From positions 1 through 55,360 of the forward strand of contig JANSYI010000048.1 in the NCBI GenBank assembly GCA_024742475.1: a DNA stretch of 55,360 bases. The letters run 5' to 3'. A program made the translations under genes and the position numbers. The notes under the pieces were generated by a model. That model made no database searches. It was not told the origin of the DNA and worked only from the letters and a program-made list of their open reading frames with translations. This DNA comes from a bacterium (GTDB lineage Bacteria; Myxococcota_A; Polyangia; Nannocystales; Nannocystaceae). The first letter of the stretch is position 1; every line of letters begins with the position of its first letter. Below, one piece after another: positions 8,362 to 16,149 of this stretch.

Positions 8362-9213
8362 TCAGTCGGGGATGGGGAGGCGGTCGCCGACGGCGTGGTC
8401 GGTTTCGGGTTGTCGCTCGAGGCCGCCGAGGGGGTGGGCGAGGACGGTGACGCCGTCGTCTTTGTGCAGGACGTGGCGCCAGCCCTCGTCGGGCTCGATC
8501 GTGGGCGCATCGGGGTACTCGGCCTCGAACTCGGCGAGCGCCTCGGCGAAGCTCCGCCGCTCGTCTTCGTCGGGATGCAGGGCCACCGCGGCCCGCAGGG
8601 CGTAGCCGATGAGCGTGGGAGCGTTGAACGCCTCGGCGAGCGTGCCCACGGCGTGCCACAGCTCGGCCTGCGCCGCTGCGTCGTCGTCCATGTTCTGCAG
8701 GGGAAGCGCCAAGCCCTGCTCGCACGCCTGCATGGCCTCTTCGATGTCGTCTTGCTGGGCGAGCGCGTACCCGATGCCGAGCAGCGCGAGCTTGTGCGTG
8801 GGGACGGCCGGGGCCTCGGGCATCTGCAGCGCCCGGCCAAAGGCCGCCATCGCGTCCTCGAGCTTGCCGACCGCTCGATAGCCGAACCCCGCATCGACCA
8901 GCAGCCGTCCCGCGACCGGGTCGCCGTCGCGCGCGAAGCCCTTGGCCGCGTCGACCCACACGTCCGAGGCCTCGCGAATCGAGCCGGCCTCGGCGAGCGC
9001 CTGCCCCAGCTTGGCCTGGCTGCCCGCCACCTCGGGCGCGTCCTCTCCGTAGAGCGCGGCGTCGAAGCGCACCGCACAGCGCATGCCGAAGACCGCGTCG
9101 AGCTCGATCATGTCGTGCACGAGCTGCGCGGCGTCCTCCCGAGACTGCGGCAGCTGCTCGAGCAGCGCGTCGAAGCGGGCGCGAAGGCGGACCAGTGCTT
9201 GGGGCGTGGACAC
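8362..9213 (-). CDS. TPR-like alpha-helical protein of unknown function
   Basis: 283 residues starting at GTG. The central part is a run of helix pairs with TPR-like spacing (for example AGSQAKLGQALAEAGSIREASDVW, GFGYRAVGKLEDAMAAFGRAL, LLGIGYALAQQDDIEEAMQACEQGLAL). No catalytic motif, signal peptide or membrane segment. The C-terminal 60 residues (DEGWRHVLHKDDGVTVLAHPLGG) are non-repeat. Such proteins usually act as protein-interaction scaffolds; no partner can be named. It lies 34 bp downstream of the RNase R gene on the same strand and may be co-transcribed with it. Confidence 0.65.
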   Translation of the reverse strand: MSTPQALVRLRARFDALLEQLPQSREDAAQLVHDMIELDAVFGMRCAVRFDAALYGEDAPEVAGSQAKLGQALAEAGSIREASDVWVDAAKGFARDGDPVAGRLLVDAGFGYRAVGKLEDAMAAFGRALQMPEAPAVPTHKLALLGIGYALAQQDDIEEAMQACEQGLALPLQNMDDDAAAQAELWHAVGTLAEAFNAPTLIGYALRAAVALHPDEDERRSFAEALAEFEAEYPDAPTIEPDEGWRHVLHKDDGVTVLAHPLGGLERQPETDHAVGDRLPIPD

Positions 9214-9247
9214 GGCCGCTTCATAGCACCCCGCCTGCGGTGCTGGC

Positions 9248-11485
9248 TCAGGTGCTGAGCTTGCTAATCATGGCCATCTCGATCTGCCGTCGTTGCAGCG
9301 ACACCCCGGTGATCTCGATCATCAGCCGGTCGCCGACCGCGAGGGTTCGGCCGCTCTTGAGCCCCTTCATCACCGCGCCCATCTCATCGATCTCGAACTT
9401 CTCCCGGAACTCGCGCTCGATCTGCGCGCGGCGGATCATGCCGTCGACCGCGGGCGCGTCGAGCGTGACGTACAGCCCGCCTTGAGACATGCCGTTGATC
9501 GACGCTTCGAAGCGGTCCCCGATGCGGTCGCGCATGAACGCCGCGCACAGCAACGACTTCGCGTCGCGCTCGGCCTGGGTGACGCCGCGCTCCTTGGTGC
9601 TCGCCGCCTCGGCCTGCGCGGTGCTGTCGCGCATGGCCGGCATGCGGGGTACCGGCTCGGGGCCGCAGTGCCCCCCCTTCTGCCGCAGCCACGCCTTGAT
9701 CACGCGGTGGCTGATCAGGTCGGGGTAGCGGCGGATGGGGCTCGTGAAGTGCACGTACGCGTCGCTCGCCAAGGCGAAGTGACCGAGGTTGTGGGTGGAG
9801 TACTCCGCCTGCGCCAACGTGCGCAGCAGCAGGGCGTTGAGCGGAGCGCGTCGCTCATGCCCCTCGATGCGCTCGAGCAAGCCCGCGAAGGCCAGCGGCG
9901 AGCGCAGCTCGTCGGGCTCCACGTCGACCCCCAGCAGCCCCGCGACCCCGGTGAACCGCTCGACCCGCGCCTCGTCGGGTCGGTCGTGCACCCGAAAGAC
10001 GACCGGCAAGCGGTTCGCGACCGCAACCTGTCCGACGGCTTCGTTGGCCGCGACCATCAGCTCCTCGATCAAGTTGTAGGCCCGCTTCATCTCCGGATCC
10101 TGACGGGCCTGCACCACGTCGCGGACGCGCTCGCGGTCGTCCTCGTCGAGAATGACCTTGGTCTCGGGCAGGTGCAGCTCGACCGCGCCGCTGTTGAGCC
10201 GGCGGTTGCGAAGGCGGTCCGAGGCCGCGCGCAGCAGCACCACGCGCTCGCCGACTTCGTCCTCGAGCGGACGGTCTCCGCCCAGATGTCCGGCGACCTG
10301 GTCGTAGGTCAGGCGCGCCTTGGACTTGATGACCGCGGCCGCGAGCTCGACCCCACTCATGCGGCCCCCGGAGTCGACCTCGAACGACACCACCATGGCG
10401 CAGCGCTCCTTCTTGGGCACCAGCGAGCAGATGCCGGCGCTCAGCGGCATCGGCAGCATGGGGATCACCCGCGCGGGCAGGTAACACGAGAAGTATCGGT
10501 TGCGCGCCTCGGTGTCGAAGATGTCGCCCTCGTGCACGTAGTGGGAGACGTCGGCCACTGCCACGTGCACCCGCATCTTGGCGCGGCGTGGGTCCTTGCC
10601 GAGCAGCTCGACGCAGACGGCATCGTCGAAGTCCCGCGCGTCGGGCGGGTCGATCGTCATGAAGTCGTAGTCGCGCATGTCCGCCCGGTCCTCGCGATCG
10701 GACTTGAGCACTCGGTTGGGCACCAGCTCGGCCGCGTCGAGCACCGCTTGGGGCAGCTGCGGGTCGACGCCGTGCTCGACCAAGATGCGCTCCTCCTCGG
10801 TGGCGAGCGACCCGGGCTCACCCAGGACGCGCTCGACGGTCACCGAGAACGTGTCGTTCCACGGATCGGGGTAGTCGACGATGGTGGCCACGACCACCAT
10901 GCCCGGCTCCGCGTCGGTCTCGGCCAGCACGTCGGCCTCGCCGAGGACACGAGGATCGTCGGGCTCGATGAACACCCGCCGGCCGCGTCGGCGAAGGACG
11001 CCGGTGACGCGGGTACGGGCGCGCGAGATCACCGAGCGCACGCTGCCCTCGGGGCCTCGGTTGCCCGGCCACCACGTCACGATGACCTGGTCGCCGTCCA
11101 TGCCGCCGTTGCGTTCGGGCGGCGGGACGAACACGGACGGCTCGCCGTCACCGCGGTCGACGAACGCAAAGCCTGCAGGGTTGACCAGCAGCGTCCCCTG
11201 CACGATGCGAGGGCTACCGGACGTATCGGACGACATCTTGCGCGACGCAGCCGACGGCGCAGGCTTGGACGCGGTGGTCTCGGGCGAGACACGCCCGGGC
11301 GTCTTGGGCTCCCACGTTGCTCCGCCGGCCTTGCGGCGCGCCCCCGCGCTGGACCCCGACTTGGGCCACGACGAGCGCGACGAGGTGCTCTTCTTGGAGC
11401 TTCGCTTCGATGCCCCGCGAGCGCCGCTCTCGCTTCGGGTCTTCGCGCGCTTGGTCTTGGGTTTCGCTTTTGACTTTCGCGCCAC
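9248..11485 (-). CDS. rnr: Ribonuclease R (RNB-family 3'-5' exoribonuclease)
   Basis: 745 residues. Two cold-shock-like domains (about 95-240) precede the RNB catalytic domain, whose signature IDPPDARDFDDAV lies near residues 280-292 with the metal-binding Asp residues. The conserved FTSPIRRYPDL and an S1 domain (DRFEASINGMSQGGLYVTLD to the end) follow. RNase R degrades structured RNA processively. The first 90 residues are a basic Lys/Arg/Ser low-complexity tail (KSKAKPKTKRAKTR), and no winged-helix domain is visible. In E. coli the basic tail is at the C-terminus, whereas here the protein stops right after S1. It is followed by the TPR-like gene. Confidence 0.93.
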   Translation of the reverse strand: MARKSKAKPKTKRAKTRSESGARGASKRSSKKSTSSRSSWPKSGSSAGARRKAGGATWEPKTPGRVSPETTASKPAPSAASRKMSSDTSGSPRIVQGTLLVNPAGFAFVDRGDGEPSVFVPPPERNGGMDGDQVIVTWWPGNRGPEGSVRSVISRARTRVTGVLRRRGRRVFIEPDDPRVLGEADVLAETDAEPGMVVVATIVDYPDPWNDTFSVTVERVLGEPGSLATEEERILVEHGVDPQLPQAVLDAAELVPNRVLKSDREDRADMRDYDFMTIDPPDARDFDDAVCVELLGKDPRRAKMRVHVAVADVSHYVHEGDIFDTEARNRYFSCYLPARVIPMLPMPLSAGICSLVPKKERCAMVVSFEVDSGGRMSGVELAAAVIKSKARLTYDQVAGHLGGDRPLEDEVGERVVLLRAASDRLRNRRLNSGAVELHLPETKVILDEDDRERVRDVVQARQDPEMKRAYNLIEELMVAANEAVGQVAVANRLPVVFRVHDRPDEARVERFTGVAGLLGVDVEPDELRSPLAFAGLLERIEGHERRAPLNALLLRTLAQAEYSTHNLGHFALASDAYVHFTSPIRRYPDLISHRVIKAWLRQKGGHCGPEPVPRMPAMRDSTAQAEAASTKERGVTQAERDAKSLLCAAFMRDRIGDRFEASINGMSQGGLYVTLDAPAVDGMIRRAQIEREFREKFEIDEMGAVMKGLKSGRTLAVGDRLMIEITGVSLQRRQIEMAMISKLST

Positions 11486-11535
11486 GGCGGGACGCTAGCA
11501 GCATGGGGTGCGCAGCGCTACGCGAACTCGACGCT

Positions 11536-12879
11536 TCAGCGAAGCCCTCGAAGCGTGCCGTCGTCGGATCCGACCACGAGCGTACCCGCCGGCGTGATGG
11601 CGACCGAGCTATCGATGTCGGTCGGGAACTCGACGTTCCAGCGGACCTTGCCCTCGGCCGTCACCGCATAGAGGCGATCATCTTGGCTCCCCACGTACAC
11701 GACCCCATCGGCGTCGAGCACCGGCGACGCCGCGATGCGACCTCCGGTGGGCAGCATCCAGCGCACGTTGCCCGCAGGGTCGAGGCTGTACATGTTGCCG
11801 TCGAACGACGAGAGGTAGATCGTGCCATCGGGCGCGACGGCGACCGAGGACCGAATGTCGCTCTGGGCGACGAAGCTCCACTTCAAGCTTCCGTCGGTCC
11901 GCAGGGCGAACATTCGCCCGTCGTCGGCCCCGATGTAGACCGAGCCGTCGATGCCAGCCGCGGCCGATCCGTCGACGTCGGCGCCGACCTTGTACCGCCA
12001 CTTCTGTGTGCCGTCGGCCGTGTCGAGCGCGGTGACGAAGCCGTCTTGTCCCCCGAAGACCACCAGCCCGTCCTCGGTGACCAGCGGGCTCGAGAAGACG
12101 TGCTTGGGCCGGTCGACGTCGGTGGGCCAGTGCCACACGATCTCCCCGGCGGTGGTGACCCGGTACACGCCGTCCGCCCCCACGTACAGGTCGCCGTCGG
12201 GCCCGAGCGTCGGGCCCCCGTCGACATCGCATCGCGCCCCCTCGGGTCCGGGCGCCCGGGCCGGCGCGCAGTTGCCGAGCTTCTTGGACCAGGCAATCTT
12301 GGAGCTGCCCGGGTCGATCGCGTAGAGCGTGTCGTCATCGGCACCCACGTAGAGGCGACCCCGCGCATCCCGAGCCGCGGTCGACCAGACCATGCCTCCT
12401 ACGGTCAGGTCCGTGACGATGGTGCCTGCGCCGTCCCCGTCGGTGAGGACGCCGACGAACCTGCCCGCGTGCGTTCCCACGTACGCGACCGTCCGCCCCT
12501 CGGTGTCCGTCCCAAGTGTAGGTCTAGCGAACACAACCGACCCGAGATCGGCCTCCCACGCCGCTTTGGGCGCCTCGAGCGGTCCGCGCCCGCGCGAAGG
12601 CCGATCGCCGGCCGGGCCACCCCGTCTCCAAGAGTCATCTGGCTGCGCGGGCTCGGCAGCCTGCCCCTGCAGGGCACCCTTGGGCTCGGGGTCGACGCAC
12701 AGCTGGTCGACGCAGATCCGCGCTCCCTTGCAGTCCACATCCTTCGTGCAACCCGTCAGAGGCTCGTGGTTGGCATCTGGCCGGCAGCCCAGCACCGCGC
12801 ACAGCACGCACAAAAGGCCGCGCGGTACTCCTGTGCGGGGTACCGCGTCAAGGCCGATTGTGATCCCGCGCTTTGACAT
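11536..12879 (-). CDS. PQQ-type beta-propeller lipoprotein
   Basis: 447 residues from the ATG at 12879, chosen because it gives a signal peptide and lipobox (CAVLGC, Cys32); longer reading frames upstream lack protein-like character. After the anchor comes a Cys-rich segment (TGCTKDVDCKGARICVDQLC) of the kind common in myxobacterial surface proteins, then a Pro/Gln/Gly linker. At least seven blade repeats of the type DGSVYIGADDGRMFALRTDGSLKWSF follow, ending GTLRGLR. The repeats match PQQ-like (WD40-related) propellers such as BamB, but the Cys segment and free position argue against a BamB orthologue. Possible role: surface or periplasmic protein binding. Divergent from the acetyltransferase. 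Confidence 0.8.
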   Translation of the reverse strand: MSKRGITIGLDAVPRTGVPRGLLCVLCAVLGCRPDANHEPLTGCTKDVDCKGARICVDQLCVDPEPKGALQGQAAEPAQPDDSWRRGGPAGDRPSRGRGPLEAPKAAWEADLGSVVFARPTLGTDTEGRTVAYVGTHAGRFVGVLTDGDGAGTIVTDLTVGGMVWSTAARDARGRLYVGADDDTLYAIDPGSSKIAWSKKLGNCAPARAPGPEGARCDVDGGPTLGPDGDLYVGADGVYRVTTAGEIVWHWPTDVDRPKHVFSSPLVTEDGLVVFGGQDGFVTALDTADGTQKWRYKVGADVDGSAAAGIDGSVYIGADDGRMFALRTDGSLKWSFVAQSDIRSSVAVAPDGTIYLSSFDGNMYSLDPAGNVRWMLPTGGRIAASPVLDADGVVYVGSQDDRLYAVTAEGKVRWNVEFPTDIDSSVAITPAGTLVVGSDDGTLRGLR

Positions 12880-12917
12880 GGAAATATGTAGGTGGTAGGG
12901 GTGGGGAATCATGGAAT

Positions 12918-12950
12918 CCGGCCTCGCAGGCCGGCAAAACGTAGTGTTTT
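12918..12950. promoter_or_regulatory. Two adjacent dyads in the divergent propeller/acetyltransferase promoter region
   Basis: CCGGCCT and AGGCCGG flank CGC at 12918-12934, and AAAAC and GTTTT flank GTAGT at 12936-12950. Both are perfect dyads within the 146-bp divergent interval. They could be operator sites or mRNA leader hairpins; nothing identifies the regulator. Confidence 0.4.
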
Positions 12951-13025
12951 CGGGGGAATCGGTGAACGCTTGAGCAGTCACGAGACCCGGGAGCGCTCTT
13001 CCCAGACTCGAATCGAGATCAAAGC

Positions 13026-13904
13026 ATGTCGGCAACGCAAGCCGCTTCCGTCCAAAAGGACGAGCCCGTCGAAGAGATTTACTACCGCAAAGGCGACATC
13101 GACTTCTGCTTCCTGCTGAATCGGCGTCATCACAACCTTCGGGTGTTCGACTACAGGGTAGGCAACTACCAGCAGAAGCGCGACTTCTTCGATCGGATCG
13201 CACGGGCCGAAGGCCTGCGCAAGGTGTTCACGGTCGTCGAGAAGCAAGACAGCAAGAGCTGGCGCTCGGTCGGCTTCTCCCGCGAAGGCGCCATCCCGGG
13301 CTACTTCCGGACCGCCGACGCCTACGTCATGAGCCGCGTGTACACCGAGGACGGTGACCCGATTCAAGGCGGCGCGCCCAAGCTGCAGGGGCCAGCCGTC
13401 AAGGCTCGCACCCCCCAAGAGACCAAGCCTCGCGGGCTCAACCTCGAGGTGGTCACCGACGAAAATCGGCTCAAGGGCATCACCGAGGGTCTGCAGGCGG
13501 GGTCGGTCTACGCGCCGTTCCGCCGCGGCATGTTCCACCCCGACATCGGGGTGCACGGCAAGCAGGGCAAGCGCGAGATCTGGCTCGGTGCCGAGACCGA
13601 CAGCTCGTTCGGTCACGCCAAGATCGACCTGATGACCGTCCCCACCAAGGAGGACGACCTCCCGCAGTACGAGTTCACGCTGCGGGCCATGCTCGACGAG
13701 CTCAAGAGCATCGACACCGCGAGCGTGTTTGGGCTCTGCCCCGTCGACGCGCCGCTGTGCAACCAGGTCTTCTCGACCCTGGGCTTCAAGGTCACCGCGC
13801 GCCTGACCGACCACGTCACGCGCGACGAGGACTTCGTCGGGGTGCAGCTGTGGCACCGGCGCATCACCAACAGCAACTCGCCGCGACTCCCGTCGTTCAT
13901 CTGA
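13026..13904 (+). CDS. AblB-like acetyltransferase (putative beta-lysine N-acetyltransferase family)
   Basis: 292 residues. The N-terminal half resembles AblB proteins: RVFDYRVGNYQQKRDFFDRI, then EKQDSKSWRSVGFSREGAIPGYFRTADAYVMSRVY. The C-terminal part (VFGLCPVDAPLCNQVFSTLGFKVTARLTDHVT) resembles the AblB GNAT C-terminus, where NxxFxKLGY occurs. AblB acetylates beta-lysine to the osmolyte N-epsilon-acetyl-beta-lysine. Its usual partner AblA (lysine 2,3-aminomutase) is not in the window. The Cys-rich GNAT acetyl-CoA loop is hard to place, so substrate assignment is uncertain. No signal peptide. A strong terminator-like hairpin follows. Confidence 0.6.
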   Translation: MSATQAASVQKDEPVEEIYYRKGDIDFCFLLNRRHHNLRVFDYRVGNYQQKRDFFDRIARAEGLRKVFTVVEKQDSKSWRSVGFSREGAIPGYFRTADAYVMSRVYTEDGDPIQGGAPKLQGPAVKARTPQETKPRGLNLEVVTDENRLKGITEGLQAGSVYAPFRRGMFHPDIGVHGKQGKREIWLGAETDSSFGHAKIDLMTVPTKEDDLPQYEFTLRAMLDELKSIDTASVFGLCPVDAPLCNQVFSTLGFKVTARLTDHVTRDEDFVGVQLWHRRITNSNSPRLPSFI

Positions 13905-13926
13905 TCGACCGAAGGCACGGTTTGTC

Positions 13927-13958
13927 GAGCGCCCGACCGCGTCTGCGGTGGGGCGCTC
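13927..13958. terminator. Bidirectional terminator-like hairpin
   Basis: GAGCGCCC at 13927 pairs with GGGCGCTC ending at 13958, and inside it ACCGC pairs with GCGGT around the loop GTCT, with a single mismatched base pair between the two stems. It lies between convergent genes (acetyltransferase on plus, 121-residue protein on minus). There is no long T-run on either side. Confidence 0.6.
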
Positions 13959-13979
13959 GTCGTTGGCGGGGGTGCGCGG

Positions 13980-14345
13980 TCACTTCGCCTTGACGCCGCG
14001 CCCCAGCTCATGGGGTCGACGCGCCGGCGTGTCGTCCACGTGCGGGGCGACCTCCTCTCGGGCGCCCGTGCAGGTGACTGCACCGAACATGACCATCGCC
14101 CAGCGACACTCGATCGTGACCGGGCCGCTGCCCGACTCGAGGGTGTAGATCCTCGCAAAGGGCGACGTATCGAGCCCCGTCCAGTTGGCCGTCGGACCCC
14201 CGCAGGCGAGCATGTCCTCGCAGGCGACCTCCTGCGCCTTCGCGTCCGCGGGATGCGGGATGCGCGTGTTCTGGAAGCCTTGGTAGGCCAACCCCGCGCA
14301 TGTCCCGAACAGGATGAGCGACCACAAGCTTCGCAGCTTTCCCAT
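13980..14345 (-). CDS. Small single-pass membrane or exported protein, unknown function
   Basis: 121 residues starting at ATG. The N-terminus (GKLRSLWSLILFGTCAGLAYQGF) is a membrane anchor or uncleaved signal. The exported part has four Cys (ACEDMLACG, IECRW, VTCTG) that could form disulfides, followed by a charged tail (RRPHELGRGVKAK). No family recognised. It is convergent with the acetyltransferase and divergent from the acidic lipoprotein gene. Confidence 0.55.
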   Translation of the reverse strand: MGKLRSLWSLILFGTCAGLAYQGFQNTRIPHPADAKAQEVACEDMLACGGPTANWTGLDTSPFARIYTLESGSGPVTIECRWAMVMFGAVTCTGAREEVAPHVDDTPARRPHELGRGVKAK

Positions 14346-14511
14346 CGGCCGGATCCTACCGGGCTGCGCGGAACGTGGATAGGCTCACAGAACGAGCGCG
14401 GGATTGTAATTGTCCTCAGGAATGCACCAGGACCCGGCTTCACAAGGCGGCGGGGTTGGGGTAAGGAAGCCGAATCGCGAGCCGACGCTCGCGCACAAGG
14501 AAGCGACCATC

Positions 14512-14748
14512 ATGAAGATCACGAACATGCTCCTCATCGTTGCGGCCGCCGGTACCCTCGTCGCTTGCGACAAGACGGCTCCCGACACCGCAGCTCCTGA
14601 CGTTGCCGCCCCCGAGGCTCCCGAGGCTCCCACGGCCGACGACGTGTCGGACGAAGCCGGCGAAGAGGCTGGCGAAGAGTCGGAAGAAGAGTCCGAAGAA
14701 GCCGTCGAGGCTGACGCGGACGCCGAAGCTCCGACCGCGGAGGAGTAG
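14512..14748 (+). CDS. Small acidic lipoprotein
   Basis: 78 residues from the ATG at 14512, which has AAGGAAG just upstream and gives a signal peptide with lipobox TLVAC (Cys19). The mature part consists almost only of Asp, Glu, Ala, Pro, Thr and Ser (GEEAGEESEEESEEAVEADADAEA), so it is probably disordered and highly negative. Position +2 after the lipid Cys is Asp. No domain recognised. Similar acidic lipoproteins in myxobacteria are of unknown function. A terminator follows 36 bp after the stop. Confidence 0.65.
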   Translation: MKITNMLLIVAAAGTLVACDKTAPDTAAPDVAAPEAPEAPTADDVSDEAGEEAGEESEEESEEAVEADADAEAPTAEE

Positions 14749-14784
14749 TCCCCAGCCGGGCCGACTCGCTCGGCTCCAACGAAG

Positions 14785-14816
14785 AACCCCGACCGCTCCA
14801 CCGGCCGGGGTTTTTC
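14785..14816 (+). terminator. Rho-independent terminator of the acidic lipoprotein gene
   Basis: The arm AACCCCGACCG pairs with CGGCCGGGGTT (one mismatch) around CTCCAC and is followed directly by TTTTTC, so this is a classical intrinsic terminator on the plus strand. Confidence 0.8.
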
Positions 14817-14829
14817 TTGTCTGCGAGAA

Positions 14830-15984
14830 TCAAGCGCGGCGTGCTCGGCGGCGCCGAAGGCCCAGCAGGAGCAGCCCCCACAAGCTCGCGGTGGGCCCGA
14901 GGTCGTTCCGCCCGCTCGTGCAGTTGCAGCCCGAGTTGCTGGCGTCTTCTCCGAAGCCGTCGGGGAGCGCGCCGTCGCTGGCCAGCCCCGTCTCGCCCGC
15001 CGTTGGCCCCGTCGCGTCACTGTCGGAGCCCTCCGCGTCCGAGCCGTTGCCAGGGCCGGTCCCGCTCACGCTGTCGACCCCCGGACCCGTCCCGGCCTCG
15101 CCATCGCCCGTCTCCGCATCCCCACCGGGATCGGTCGGGTCGCTGCCACCGGTCGGACCTGCGCCACTCTCCTCGCCGCCGCCGGTCGCGTCCCCCGTCG
15201 TCGGGTCGGAGTCCGAGCCGCCTTCGGTCGTGTCCACCGGGAGCACGCACTCGCCCTGGGCTTGCACGACCTCGATGTCCTCACCGTAGTAGAAGCGCAG
15301 GATGTCCATGTAGTCGGCGCCGCCCTCCTCGAGGCAGCGCGCGCCCCACTGGCCCATGCAGCCGCGGTTCTGGCCATAGGACGGGTCGTCGGTCGGATGC
15401 ACGAACCCCAGCGCGGTCTGCTCGACGTCGAAGCCGGACTGCCCGCTGTTGTAGGTGATCCACTGCTCGGTCGAGCCCCCCACGCCCACGCAGTCGGGGC
15501 CGGAGGTGTTGTTGTCACCGGCGACGTAGAACCCGTACGTCAGCGTCGAGTTGTACATGAGGTACATGCCCGAGGTCTCTTGCACGGCTTGAATCGCCTC
15601 GGCCGTGGGCGCGTTGCCACAGCTGAAGACCTGACATCCCTGGCTGTCGCAGATCTCGCCCGACGTCTCCATGTTGTAGTAGGCCACCGAACGGGCAGAG
15701 ATCGCCTGGGCCTTGAGCGCCTCGATGTCCGCGCCCCCGTTCTCGCAGGTGACGACCCCGGGAAGGTACTCCTCCTCGAGGTCGATCAACCCGGTGCCGA
15801 CGACGTTGACCTCGCAGATCGCTCCGGGCAGCGGCGCCGGGACCTGCATGTTCGGCGGGGGAGCCTTCAGCGGGATGTCGGCGTCACGCGGACGCACCGG
15901 CGCCTCGTCGGAGGCATCACAACCGGCGACGCAGGCACTCACGGCCAGCACGCACGCGACCCAACACGAAGCGAGCACCCTCAC
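14830..15984 (-). CDS. SpoIID/LytB-domain lipoprotein with MYXO-CTERM-like tail
   Basis: 384 residues from a GTG at 15984; upstream in-frame sequence runs antisense to htpG and is not coding. The N-terminus has a signal peptide with candidate lipobox VAGC (Cys22). A SpoIID/LytB-like domain follows: LPGVVTCENGGADIEALKAQ, AISARSVAYYNM, and near the end SGFDVEQTALGFVHPTDD and GQNRGCMGQWGARC, matching the family's Q-A-x-A-A-R-[TS]-Y/A core and its GHGxGMSQxGA-like motif in altered form. The domain is linked to peptidoglycan glycan-strand cleavage in sporulating Firmicutes. A long Gly/Ser/Asp/Thr linker leads to CNCTSG and TASLWGLLLLGLRRRRARR, a MYXO-CTERM-type tail. Confidence 0.75.
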   Translation of the reverse strand: MRVLASCWVACVLAVSACVAGCDASDEAPVRPRDADIPLKAPPPNMQVPAPLPGAICEVNVVGTGLIDLEEEYLPGVVTCENGGADIEALKAQAISARSVAYYNMETSGEICDSQGCQVFSCGNAPTAEAIQAVQETSGMYLMYNSTLTYGFYVAGDNNTSGPDCVGVGGSTEQWITYNSGQSGFDVEQTALGFVHPTDDPSYGQNRGCMGQWGARCLEEGGADYMDILRFYYGEDIEVVQAQGECVLPVDTTEGGSDSDPTTGDATGGGEESGAGPTGGSDPTDPGGDAETGDGEAGTGPGVDSVSGTGPGNGSDAEGSDSDATGPTAGETGLASDGALPDGFGEDASNSGCNCTSGRNDLGPTASLWGLLLLGLRRRRARRA

Positions 15985-16149
15985 GATGTTTCTACTGTAG
16001 GGGTTGCACTGACCCTGTGGCAAGCGCGCGGTCGACCCTCCACAAGCCCGCGGAATTAGTGAGAAGTCGCAACGACGCGCGTGGGCGCGGGTTGCGAGGG
16101 GCGTCTTGACCCGCCCCGATCGATGCTTAGCGTTCGTCGCCGAGCACCC

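Noticed and set aside
9293..11473. Long open frame antisense to RNase R
   Set aside because: No domain; composition typical of a shadow frame.
11536..12879. BamB orthologue
   Set aside because: Cys-rich insert after the lipobox and no bam neighbours; only the propeller type is shared.
14190..15572. Reading of long frames across 44190-45572 antisense to the Cys-repeat gene (noted here by analogy)
   Set aside because: Repetitive Val/Gly/Ser-rich or Ser/Pro-rich peptides mirror the repeats on the other strand and have no start context.
15985..16149. Heat-shock promoter upstream of htpG (TTGACC near 16107)
   Set aside because: Only one half matches a consensus; no acceptable -10 at the right spacing.
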